64,000 nucleotides of DNA from Isoetes taiwanensis (lineage: Eukaryota; Streptophyta; Lycopodiopsida; Isoetales; Isoetaceae): the NCBI GenBank assembly GCA_021234155.1, contig JAJEKV010000030.1, positions 7,127,890-7,191,889 on the forward strand. The letters are read 5' to 3'. The notes beneath the pieces are model-generated. The model worked only from the letters and a program-made list of their open reading frames with translations, made no database searches and had not been told where the DNA came from. This document shows, one piece after another, positions 46,701 through 56,414 of the stretch (position 1 is its first letter; each line of letters begins with the position of its first letter). The translations under genes and the position numbers were made by a program.

Positions 46701-48084
46701 TTAGCGTGAATACATATTGGAGGCTCGGTGTTCAGATCCAACTGGAACTTCCTTCCCAAAAGGTAGTGCCTCCAAATTCTTAATGCCCCGACAACCGCAA
46801 GCAATTCCTGATGCGTCGTGGGGTAGCGGCGTTTTCGGCGCCGCTCATCTTCCCGGAATCATCACGCTACCACGCCGCTCTTCTTGCATAAGCACCGCGC
46901 ACATGAAGCTATCTTACTTTTCGCGTCGATGTCCGCTACAAGCTTATCTTTTCACTTTGGGTCCGGGGTTAAGATCGGGCTGTTGTTAAAGCTTCCTTCA
47001 ACAATTCAAACCACTTGGGCTTTCTTTGTGCCAATGCTCTGCCCAATCTTTCACTTTCTCCGCCAAGTCAAGTTAGCGGGGCTGCTATCTTGGCAAAGTT
47101 CTTCACGAACTTCCTGTAGTACCCTGCTAGGCCGAGGAAACTTCTGACTTCATGCACATTCTTCGGCGCCGGCCACTGAATGACGGCTTCAATCTTTGCA
47201 GGATCCGTCGAGATGCCTTCTGCTGAGATCACATGACCTAGATACTCCACCTTCTCTGTTGCGAAGTGGCACTTCGACAACTTGGCGTACAACTGGTGCC
47301 TCTTCAACTTCTCCAGCACTCTTCTCAAGTGTTGTACGTGCTCTTCAAGGGATCTGCTATACACCAAAATGTCATCAAAGAAAACAATCACAAAGGTGTC
47401 TAAAAACTCCCTGAAGATGTCGTTCATGAGCCTCATGAACGTTGCGGGGGCATTCGATAAGCCGAAAGGCATTACCGTGAACTCATAGTGCCCATACCGC
47501 GTTCTGAAGGCGGTCTTATGGATATCTTCTTCCTTTATCCTGATCTGATGATAACCTGACCTTAAGTCGATTTTGGAGAAGATCTTTGCACCTTGGAGCT
47601 GATCCATCAAGTCATCTGATCTGGGGAGCGCATACTTGTTCTTAATGGTGTGCTTGTTCAACTGCCTATAGTCTATGCACATCCTTAAACTGCCATCCTT
47701 CTTCTTAACGAAGAGAATGGGCGCTCCAAATGGCGACACACTAGATCTAATAAAACCTAGGTCAAGCAGCTCCTGCAACTGCTTCTTTAGCTCCGACAAT
47801 TCCTGCGTTGTCATTCTATATGGAGCCTTGCTCGTTGGCTTTGTTCCTGGTTCGAGTGCAATCTCGCACTCAACTCCCCTATAAGGAGGGAGCTGCTTGA
47901 TCTCATCTGGAAAGAGATCATGGAACTCCGTGATCAGCTTAGCTATTTGCTTCGGCAACTTGCTGAGCACCTTGTCTTCTTTGCTTCCTTCCGATTCCGG
48001 CTCACTAATCTCAAGCTTGAAGATATATGCCACTTGCTCACTCTTGATGCACTTGAACAGCCTCTTAGAAGACATGCACTGCAT
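46701..48084 (-). pseudogene. Reverse transcriptase and RNase H of B1
   Basis: A 338-codon open frame (47068-48084) holds the complete [82 protein letters not shown], and the intact catalytic block [18 protein letters not shown], then [17 protein letters not shown] and [19 protein letters not shown]. The RNase H part to 46701 is broken by indels (KEALTTA lead-in, then VLMQEER). RT itself looks functional, so B1 is probably young. Confidence 0.92.
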
Positions 48085-48480
48085 GATAGGGACAACTTCT
48101 TTACAATGATTTCGGCGATCTTGCCGCCGCTGGGAAGGTCACCTTCCGCTTCCATACGATAATGGCCCGCCGCCCAAGGTACTCCATTCCTATGATCAAG
48201 TCATACTTGCCAATGCCCATTACTTCCCCCCATCGGATATTAATCCTCGCAAGTCGATGTCGGTTAATTCTCTTGCCCGCCCAGCCTTTTACCGCACCAC
48301 TTGCTAAAACAACGGGTCTTGGCTTGACTTTAGCGGCTTCAACTTCAACATCCGAACCATTCGGGGATGCAAAGTTATGGCTACTTCCTCGAGTCTATCA
48401 AGACTATGAAGGACTTAGCCTTGGCCTTCCCTACCGTGGAAATTACCTTATCTTGGCTCTCTGCTTGTTCGTGATCTATT
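48085..48480 (-). pseudogene. Protease of B1 (frameshifted)
   Basis: On the minus strand near 48380-48410 the bases read AKSFIVLID followed by SRGSS-like codons, the retropepsin active site; near 48190-48240 VMGIGKYDLIIGMEYL gives the second half, as in element D. The frame shifts at least twice, and it joins RT through a basic linker. Confidence 0.65.
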
Positions 48481-48599
48481 GCGCAAAGATATGACACTCA
48501 CCCCAATGTAGTCGCGGGCCTCTTCGCCGCCGTCGCCGCCGACAATCGCCCCAATCTCCCAACTCCGCTAGAGCCGCACTCATGACGTAGGGGCGCTTT

Positions 48600-49867
48600 G
48601 CTGTCCTATGGTTCGCCGGAAGCACCGGGCACGCTTATGCACTCCTGCCTCTTTTCCTTGGGCATCGCCGCAAAAGGATCGCAGACCGCTTTGGAGTAGT
48701 TTGACCCCTCCTCGCTTGTCCCCGGCGACACCTCGCTTCTTCTCCGCTGTTTCCCTCGGTTCCCACCATATGGGGCTCTAGCCGACCTGGACTGGCTGCC
48801 CTAGGGCTATAGCTTCTGTCGCCTTGCCTTTATCCCGGAAATACTTTTCGCTTCGCCCGCTATTCTTCAGGTCCCCACCCTCGCAAGCTTATAGCCTTGG
48901 ATTCCGCTTCGATCATCGTCTCTAGGGTTTATTGCCCTCACAAGCTTGCGGATCTCCTCATTCAGCCCCTCAATATAGCTTTCTCTTTGCATGCTTCTCT
49001 CCCAACTTCGGCACATACATTACTTAGCCTCATGAATTCCCTCTGATATTTCTGACTGATTTGTTGCCTTGCCGCAACCTATAAAAGCTGGCATCATCAT
49101 GCCGACTTGTGTTCCCTCGAACGTAATGGCGCTTTGAAGGCTTTAGCAAACTTTACGAACTTACAAGCATCCTGGCTTAAGCCATGTGCCTTTGCATAAC
49201 CCTTCCACCAAATCCGAAGCTCCTTTCAAGTTGGCTGTTGCAACTCGCCTTTGTCTTTATCTTTCATGCCATAAGCGTTGCCGTACTCACTCATTTCGTC
49301 CAGCCATGCCTCTGCTTCCAATCCTGACCTGTTCTCCCCTGAGAACTGTTCCAGTTTCCGGGCCTTCCATACATTGCCCGGTCGCGAATCTACCTTCTTC
49401 CGGTAGTCGAGGCCACGTATCTCTTTGTCGTCCATCCGGGTGTTCCTCTCGCCTTCCATCCATTGGTTCTCGAGCACGTTCTTCCTCTTCCTCGAGTCGG
49501 AGTCAGAGTTCAACTTGAGTCGGAAGATTCCGGGCTGGAGGATCTCCTTCTCTTGCTCCTCTTCTTGTCCCTTCTGCTCTCGAAGCTGATGCTTTAACGA
49601 CAACCGGCGTTGCCCACCGAACCCTCACCTTTCGCTTGGGCAGACGGTAAAGGCCTTTATCTGCTCCAGGTCCGTTCTCATCTGGGCTATCTCCTCCTCT
49701 GGGGTCATGGGTTCCATGTCTTCAAATAGGTTCCTTGCCGGTGGTGGTCTGGGCGGGGTTTGCTCTTCTATAAGGTCTCGCAGATTAATCGTTCCTAGCG
49801 TTTAGGCCTCTAGCTGCATGCACAAGTAATTCATGGCTATATGGTTAGTTCCTTTGTTCTCTTGCAT
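48600..49867 (-). pseudogene. Gag of B1
   Basis: The start is an ATG at about 49867 (MQENKGTNH), about 130 bases after the stop of gene 2. An acidic stretch (EPMTPEEEIAQMRTDLEQIK) and a charged segment precede the capsid part: VWKARKLEQFSGENRSGLEA, WLDEMSEYGNAYGMKDKDKG (49226-49400), IWWKGYAKAHGL and MRLSNVCAEVGREA-like blocks further on. A zinc-knuckle region near 48600-48680 is blurred (GHR-AAK-CP). One in-frame TAA and one TGA precede the capsid part. Confidence 0.7.
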
Positions 49868-49994
49868 TGATTATGCTTGTTGGTATAATTGTGGGGCAAA
49901 ATACATCAACAAAACATTTAAAGTGCAATAGGATTTATATTCATATATCATATAATATTTCAGATACAAAAAGTCTCCGGGATCAAGAGTCTAA

Positions 49995-51513
49995 CTAGTC
50001 TTGAAATCGCCGGTAAGACGGGTTGTCTTCAAGAAACTTCTTAACTTGGGCCGTCCCTACCAAGTGACCCAAGTTCCTGATGATGCTTGCCGACGAGCCT
50101 CCCTGTATGGCCCTCACCAGGTCTTCTACCCTGCGGTCGGATGTAAGGGCCGCAGTCACTGCCAATCTCGCCTGACGTCGGTGGGGTATGGCGAAGTCGA
50201 AGAGGTCAAGTGCCATTGCCCTCTTGACTAAGACAGCATAGTCGACGTTTGTTGCTATTCGAGCATGCCTGCCGAAGCCTGAGAGTGCAATCAGCATGAA
50301 CACTCCTTCTTCACCTCTGGGACTGAACTTGCGGTGTATTACCGCTATTCTCCCATCCGTCGCGGCCGCAAGTAGTACCTGGCGACACTGTCGTTGTGTG
50401 TCGCCCGAAGCTTCTCCCGCTTGTTTGGCCTCCACTCTATGCGCGTCTGTACTAACTCGACCTCAATTTGGTCGGCTCCTGTAGTCTTTAATCGTGCGGT
50501 CGAGCCTCCCGAGGTCGATTCCTTCTCCTTTTGGCGGGGGTGATATCGAGGACTCGGCATTAGGATGCTCGTGGTCTTCCCACGGATCCCCATCTCTGCT
50601 CTTGGAGGGCGAGGAACTCCTCCTCTCGTTGGCAGCTCCCGCTCGTCCATCATTTGCCCGGATCTTTCCAGAGGGCTGGATATCGAGGTCGCCTCCCCAC
50701 GGTGTAGGTGTCGGCCTCCCCTCACTTGAAGCGGAAGTCGAGGCTCCCCGGACGATGAAGTCGTCCATGTCGGGCCTGCCGCATTGGTGGGAGCGATTCG
50801 TCCAACTTTGAGCTCCCTCTCCCCATTCGGGAAGGTTACGGATGTCGCCGGAGAGTAGATACTCCTCTCCGCTGATGATGATAGGGGCTAGGCTTGTGAT
50901 GCCTAGCCCGGTGGGGAGCAACTCGATGCCCTCGCGTGCTCTTTCGAAATTGATCAGCTCTGCTCGCTTGGCGCCGTTCTTCGCCCGAAGTCGAGCTCAG
51001 TGTATCTTCGTTGTCCGACTCCTCTTCATCCCTCTGTTGCTTCCTCGTCTGTTGATCTTGCAGCGACATCTCTTCTTCCTCTTAATTTGCTATGGGGTCT
51101 ACCTCCATCGGAGGGATAGAGGTTGCCCCCATCGGGTTCTCGGCGCGGTGGGATAAGAAGATGGCTAGGGCTGCGGTGTAAGAGAAGTACTTGGTCCTAT
51201 TGGCTGTCAGGACCATGTAGTCAGGCAGCCTCTGCGCCTTGTTAGTCAAGTACTTGGCGATGTTGGGGACATCGCCCAAGGCTGCTTGAAGGGACGGGCG
51301 GGGAACGAAGTATCCTATGCAAGGGGGGACTTGGACAAGGGAAGGTCCTACCCTAGCTTGAAATTCTGCTAGCACCTGCCTATATGCTTGGGTTGCATTT
51401 AGCGTGGCTTGGATGTCGATTTCTTTCCCAAAGACTTGGAAGATGTCGTTGACATCTGCCTCGGCAGCATGGGCACTGGCGCTGTACCATCGCTCGAAGT
51501 CAGCAGTGGCCAT
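49995..51513 (-). pseudogene. Extra gene 2 of B1, unknown ~500-aa protein
   Basis: ATG at 51513 lies about 115 bases after a TATA box. First frame (143 codons): FERWYSASAHAAEADVNDIF, then a compact alpha-helical region with GYFVPRPSLQAALGDVPNIA and TKYFSYTAALAIFLSHRAE. The middle (about 50440-51070) is rich in Ser, Pro, Glu and Gly and looks disordered. The C-terminal frame (49995-50435) is compact again: GRIAVIHRKFSPRGEEGVFM, NVDYAVLVKRAMALDLFDFA, SASIIRNLGHLVGTAQVKKF, ending RRFQD. Breaks separate the three parts. I recognise no family; no zinc knuckle, RT or membrane segment is seen. B2 has the same gene at 56978-58498. It lies between the H3-like gene and gag. Confidence 0.65.
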
Positions 51514-51627
51514 TGATCTAGCAAAGAAGGGAGTATCAAACGGATGCAGAAGCGCCTCAGGGAGCTGAAAGATCGCCTAAGCAGTGGAGAGCAAATTTGC
51601 AGGGTGCCAATTGAGAAATGGGGGACT

Positions 51628-51635
51628 TATTTATA
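51628..51635 (-). promoter_or_regulatory. TATA box of gene 2 in B1
   Basis: The minus strand reads TATAAATA inside TTTTCTATAAATAAG, 115 bases before the ATG at 51513. The B2 copy has the same box at 56856-56863. Confidence 0.6.
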
Positions 51636-51812
51636 GAAAAGGGGGAAACCCTAATTTTTGGGTGGCCTAGAATTTACTGAAATTAGGCAATTCTGACCTA
51701 TTAAGGGATGCAATTGCAAGTTTGAAGACTATTTCTAGGGTTTGAGCATGCTAAGGACAACTACTGAACCTATTGTACAACTTGGAGATCATTTGGTGAA
51801 GAAATGGTACGA

Positions 51813-51880
51813 GGTCTCACACGTTGCGCCCAGACCGATTTTGAGAATGTCGAAATCTGTCCTGGCGCGACGTGTGAGAC
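51813..51880. repeat. ~65-bp imperfect palindrome, B1 copy 1
   Basis: GGTCTCACACGTTGCGCC on the left pairs with GGCGCGACGTGTGAGAC on the right, with an inner stem around GATTT and AAATC. Same element as at 52011, 54564, 54757, 56415 and 56616. Confidence 0.8.
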
Positions 51881-52010
51881 ATGGGTCCTAATTGGGCTAG
51901 GCTCACTCCATTTACGTGATCTAAGGCTGTAATTCCCCTAAACTCATCGAGTTAGGCAGAATTGACCCCTTACTTGGTCGATTTGGAGTCGCTTTTGGGC
52001 ATTTTGGGCA

Positions 52011-52077
52011 TGGTCTCACGTTGCTTCCCGATTCTAAATTCTAGAAATGCAATGCGGCGACGGCGTGTGAGAGACAT
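52011..52077. repeat. ~65-bp imperfect palindrome, B1 copy 2
   Basis: A degraded copy: TGGTCTCACGTTGC pairs with GCGACGGCGTGTGAGAGAC, with an inner ATTCTA..CTAGAAAT. It lies between the stop of the H3-like gene and gene 2. Confidence 0.7.
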
Positions 52078-52220
52078 CGTCTCAATTTTGCTCAAGGCTC
52101 CAATTCAATTAAAACAAAAGCTAGGGATCGATATCTTAACCTATTTAAACGAGGGTTTGACACTTTATTTACACAAAAAAATTCTTTATATTAACAAAAT
52201 TTTTCGATTATTTACAAAGT

Positions 52221-52579
52221 TCAAGGGCGTTCTCCCTTGATGTGCCTGGCAAGATACATATCCTGCCTCATGAGGGTAACCCTCTTCGCGTGCACCGTGC
52301 AGGCCGTTGAATCTTCAAAATGCTTTACTATGTGCGCTTCGGCCGCCTCCTGTAAACACAGCAACATCTCGTCGGTCACGCGCATGTCTGTGTTGTATTC
52401 TTGCATGACTTCATGGACCAAACGCGGAACGGCCCCGGGGAATCAAGAGTCCAGAACTCTTCTCCGAAGTGGCGGGATCTCCTTGAGTGCCCCCTTCCAG
52501 CTTCTTCTTCTTGCTCGCTTCTTCCCCGGGTGCTCGGGGAGGCTTGGGCTTTGGTGGAGGGGCTTGATTAATGCGGCTC
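52221..52579 (-). pseudogene. Histone H3-like gene of B1, N-terminal part removed by B2
   Basis: Ends in a histone H3 fold. A basic run (KKRARRRSWKGALKEI) covers the tail and alpha-N start at about 52475-52520, then a frameshift near 52420-52445, then an unbroken segment 52221-52410: LVHEVMQEYNTDMRV (alpha-1), LCLQEAAEAHIVKHFEDS (alpha-2), [20 protein letters not shown] (loop 2, alpha-3), stop after KGERP. By eye about half of the last 66 residues equal canonical H3. Loop 1 has the length of ordinary H3, not the longer loop of CENH3. Upstream, the Pro/Lys-rich tail runs into the B2 LTR at 52580. It lies 5' of gene 2 and gag, in sense. It could be a captured host H3 gene; the shared divergence in B1 and B2 says the capture is old. 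Confidence 0.85.
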
Positions 52580-54358
52580 TGTGGCGTTCCAAAGCCAATA
52601 TACGCTCCCGGGGCGTATATTGCTTTGCCACGCCACGCCGCACCGCCACCGATTGACGTGTACGCCAACGTATAGCCAAGTGGGTAGCCCTAGGGGGCAA
52701 CTTGCTAAGAATGTGCATTAGTATTAATGTGCACATTTTCCAATGTACACATTAATGTGGGCACACATTTCCATGTGGCCACTTGATGCCAAGTGGGCCA
52801 TACCCATAGGTGCAAGTAATGTGCACATTTTCCAATGTACACATTCATTAATGTGCACACATTTCCATGTGGGCACATTTGGCCACCTAGCCCTTAAAGG
52901 CAAGTGGGCCCATTACCAATTATCCACATGCCAAAAGGGGATAATTGGAAACCCTAGCCACCCCTTTGTCTATATAGGGTTGGAAACCTAACTAACCTAA
53001 TTTTCGATTTTAGGGTTTTGAGAACTCTGTTTTGGCTGCCTCAACAGCCAAAAAAATCGCATCCCGCATTTGGGAGAATTGCAACCTTAGTTTCTCTAGA
53101 TTCGAAGCGTTTGCCAGGATGGTCGAAGCTCAGTCGGGAGGAGTCTCTCAAGGATCGTATTTGGCCAATTAGATAGTCTAAACCCTGTTTTAGTCATTGA
53201 ATCAATGGGTTTAGCCTATTAGGTTGCCCATAGCAGCCCTCTAGAACTCTAGATAGCGATTCTAACTAAAGAACCTAACTCTACCTATATAGATTAGATC
53301 TTGTTCTTTGGTTCTTACGTGATGTACATGGATGATGTATCTCTGTGAACTCCTTGTATTGGGAAGGGGTAGAGACCTAAAGCTTTGTAGTTGATGCTCC
53401 TAGAGTAGCCTCTCTAGCACACCCAGAAGCTGCGGCCTCGCGTACAATAGCCCTTTGTGTTGTGTTCTTAGGGGTCGGACCGGTTGATAAGGGTGGTCGT
53501 GTGTCCATAGCGGTTGCTCTCTCGGGATGTAAAGTCTACCGAGAAGCACTGCAGGATTTAAGCGCTTAATACTTTCGGGACTGCGTGCACCACGAGTATG
53601 AGTTCGACACCCGCTGGGGATAAGAAGCGTGCTGGCGGCGGTGCCACCACCGGGGGTTTCAGCCGAGGTCCCCGTGGTGCGGTGGTTGTGCTTGCACGGG
53701 GGTCGGGACCTGGTCGTGGGTGGTAGTTCCCCCTCAAGTGGGTTAAAGTCGAGTACGGACAGTTGGTGTCCTCTAGTCTGCCTGCTATGGCATTGATCAT
53801 CTGGTGGGAGAGCAACCTCCTACCTGCCTCATCGGTGCGGGAGATGTAACCTTTGGCTATAGCCCCTTTGGCTATGATCCCGGCAGGCCTACGGTCCAAC
53901 CCCGGTTCTTCAACCTATCTCTGCAAAGTGTACGCAGGAGGGGCGGATGGAGTGGACAACCCTAAGCCATGTTCATGTGCCAGCCAAATCCATTGCCATG
54001 AATTAATGCTCGCAATGAACTCTGGAGACCCAAGCCGTCAGTCATCCCTTTGAGTCTGAGCCTTGGGTAGGATTCCCTATGTGATGTGCTGATCTTTGTC
54101 TATGCAGATATGTGGAGGGCCATCCTTCGTGATGGTCATATGATATTGATGTATGTGCTACTGACATGTATGTTTACGCTTCCGCAGCTAGGTAGGCCCT
54201 GAGGGAGACGGGGTGCAATGACCCTTCCACTCTTCCCACCGAACCCGCCACGTTTGCAGTGTCATGTGAGAGGGCCCCAGATAGCATGGAGCTGGTATGG
54301 GGGATGAACTCCTGTTTGTATACGGTGAGGGCACCGTATACGAGTAGGGGACGTCACA
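52580..54358 (+). repeat. 5' LTR of B2
   Basis: TGTGGCGTTCC at 52580 to ACGTCACA at 54358, 1779 bases, with the PBS directly beyond. It matches the reverse complement of 42774-44158 and 11231-12143. A TATA box lies at 52970-52979, and a perfect 10-base stem GTATACGGTG/CACCGTATAC at 54318-54341, 17 bases before the LTR end. Confidence 0.9.
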
Positions 54359-54359
54359 G

Positions 54360-54371
54360 TGGTATCAGAGC
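54360..54371 (+). other. Primer binding site of B2, initiator-Met tRNA
   Basis: TGGTATCAGAGC lies one base inside the LTR end. This is the standard plant initiator-methionine PBS of many Ty1 and Ty3 elements. Confidence 0.93.
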
Positions 54372-54563
54372 TATGTTCTTGGAGACCAAGAGCAAAGCAC
54401 TGGCCATGTTCCCAGTAGCACTAACTTGATAGGATCCTCAAACCTCGAAAAATGAGAAAATTTTTTTCTCATTTTTGTAGTTTATGCTAAGCTAGTAACA
54501 GTTAAAAAGAATAGAAACGTAAAAAGACTAAAAATTGATGAGCCAACATCCAAAAAGTAGGGT

Positions 54564-54628
54564 GGTCTCACACGTCGCGCCAGGACAGATTTCTACATTT
54601 TAGAAATCGGGTTGGTAACAACGTCTTG
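54564..54628. repeat. ~65-bp imperfect palindrome, B2 copy 1
   Basis: GGTCTCACACGTCGCGCC, then inner ATTTCTACATTTTAGAAAT, then a decayed right arm. It lies in the leader between PBS and the TATA box of the H3-like gene. Confidence 0.75.
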
Positions 54629-54756
54629 AACATTCGGCTTGACACCAAAAAAAAAAAAGTTGTAAATTACAGTAAAATATCTTGATAATTCTAAATTTAA
54701 GCTAAGAATTAGTAGATTTAGCATGTTACATGTTAATTTAATAGTGGGCCCCACCA

Positions 54757-54825
54757 TGTCTCACACGTCGCGCCAGGACAGGTTTCTAGATTCTAGGAAT
54801 CGGGCTGGGCGCAACGTGTGAGACC
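54757..54825. repeat. ~65-bp imperfect palindrome, B2 copy 2
   Basis: The best copy: GTCTCACACGTCGCGCC pairs with GGCGCAACGTGTGAGAC, and inner TTTCTAGATTCTAGGAA pairs on itself. It ends 73 bases before the TATA box at 54899. Confidence 0.85.
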
Positions 54826-54898
54826 TTGCTTAATTAGGTGTTTTAGATGCCTTAGACAACCCAAAAAGGTAGTTTAAAAGTTGACCTAAAATTGGCCC

Positions 54899-54906
54899 TA
54901 TAAATA
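54899..54906 (+). promoter_or_regulatory. TATA box of the H3-like gene in B2
   Basis: TATAAATA, 110 bases before the ATG of the MART start (55009). The spacing suits a plant promoter with a short leader (C/T-rich 54910-54960). It is separate from the LTR promoter at 52970. Confidence 0.6.
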
Positions 54907-54993
54907 GAACTGGACCCCTCCCATTTTTCCCGTTCTTCCTGAGAACTTCGCTCGTATTGTCAAGGCGATCTTCTGGCGCGTAGCTCCAATCCA

Positions 54994-56273
54994 ATGAACA
55001 GAAAAATGATGGCCCGCACGGGGCGCATCGCCGGGAAGCCTGGCCAAGCCGGATCCTCCAGCGCCAGTGTCCGCCTTGTTCATAGGGATTCTTCGGGAAC
55101 GCCTTCTCCGTCCGACGGATCTTCGTCGGCGAGGAATCGTGGCCAGACGGGGCGACCATCTGAGAGATCTTGGAGGACGATCGGCCGGGGCGTCATGAGC
55201 GAGATCCTCAATGAAATTGAACGGCAGAGGCGTAGGCGGCGGCGGGGAGCAACACCAAGGGGCGCCAACCCACGGGGAGGAGGGGAACAAGGCGAACCCA
55301 CCCATAGGCCAACAACAACCCCAGATGAGATCCACCCCGGAGGAGCGGTGTAGGAGAGGAGCAAAGAAATACGGAATCCTCACCCCTGAGGAAGAGGTCG
55401 ACCTAAGCTGCCCGGCCCACAAGTAATTAAGTCAAAGAGCCACGGGAGCAGAGATCAAAGGATCAGGGAAGACGCCGGGACCCAAGAAGAGGAGGGCCAA
55501 GGCCATCAAGGCGGCAAGAGGAAGCCGGGTGAAGGTTGGGAAGAGAGCCGAAGGTCCGGCCATCAACGAGCCGTCGGGAGGGGAGACCCGCCCCACTACC
55601 GACGATTCGACCAAGACCACGTGTCGGGCGCAGACGGGCAAGCTCCTCAAAGCCCCTTGTAGAGGAAGAGGCACACCCAGCGACGGCCCAAGAGCGAGGA
55701 GGCGGGCGGTGGCTAAGCCCCCCACCATTTCCGGCGTGGGATAGGGTCAAGGCCCCACGGCCGCAAGAAGCCTACGTGGATAGACCCCTTTAAAGGTCTA
55801 TGAGAAGAGAATGAGGGAGCACAACGCATATATGGCGAAGTGGGAGGCCTACAACACCTATTACCCGGGAGCACCGGGTGAGAACGATCGGTTAGGGCAC
55901 CACCCGAAGAGCCGGACACTAAAGCCCCCTCCACCAAAACCCAAGGCCCCACGAGCACCCGGGAAGAAGCGGAGCAAGAAGAAAGCGAGGAGGAAGGCGG
56001 GGCACTCAAGGAGATCCGCCACTTCGGAAAAGTTCTGGGCTCCCGATCCCCGTCTCGCCCGTTCAGCCCCTGGTCATGAAGTCATTCAAGAATACAACAC
56101 GGACATCGCTTGCGTGAATGGGCGAGATGTTCTTTGTGTTTGCAAGAGGCGGCGAAGCCCACTTGGTGAAACATTTTGAAGATTCAACGGCCTGCACAGT
56201 GCACGCGAAGAGGGTCACCCTCATGAGGCAAGATATGTATCTTGCCAGACACATCAAGGGAGAACGGCCTTGA
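54994..56273 (+). pseudogene. Histone H3-like gene with long basic tail, inside retrotransposon B2
   Basis: Clustered ATGs at 54994, 55006 and 55009; the last gives MARTGRIAGKPGQA, reminiscent of the MART start of H3. A Ser/Arg/Gly-rich tail follows to 55350, then, after a frameshift, one frame (55211 onward) carries GPKKRRAKAIKAARGSRVKV, VYEKRMREHNAYMAKWEAYN and PPPPKPKAPRAPGKKRSKKK, with three stops. The histone fold begins with ALKEIRHFGK (56002-56031, alpha-N), then HEVIQEYNTD (56075-56104, alpha-1), and after another shift the clean C-terminal part 56160-56273: [19 protein letters not shown] and [17 protein letters not shown]. The tail, about 300 codons, is far longer than in ordinary H3. 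As read it cannot make one protein; breaks differ from those in B1. Likely role, by inference only: a nucleosome component or DNA-coating protein of the element. Confidence 0.82.
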
Positions 56274-56414
56274 ACCTTGTAAATGACTGTAAAATTTTGT
56301 TAATATAAAGAAAATTTTGTGTAAATAAAGTGTTAAACCAGTTTAGATAGGTCAAGATATCGATCCCTAGCCTTCGTTTTAATTAAATTGGAGTTTGGAG
56401 CAAAATTGAGGCGA

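Larger units (their letters stand above)
42774..52579 (-). mobile_element. Ty3/gypsy chromovirus B1 with extra genes, 5' end split off by B2
   Basis: Order in the coding sense (right to left): H3-like gene, two palindromes, TATA, gene 2, gag, protease, RT, RNase H, integrase with chromodomain, PPT, LTR. The 5' LTR, PBS and leader are not seen: at 52579 the reading meets the 5' LTR of B2, which points the other way. The 3' LTR lacks its outer ~285 bases. pol is the best preserved in the window: RT-RH and integrase give ORFs of 338 and 283 codons. Confidence 0.88.

Noticed and set aside
50494-50811. Plus-strand ORFs opposite gene 2 of B1.
   Set aside because: They arise from the Ser/Pro-rich complementary strand and are not kept in B2.
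52221-52410. CENH3 (centromeric H3) as the identity of the histone-like gene.
   Set aside because: TLMRQD resembles CENH3, but loop 1 between alpha-1 and alpha-2 has the length of ordinary H3 and the end GERP is H3-like. I call it a divergent H3-like protein without subtype.
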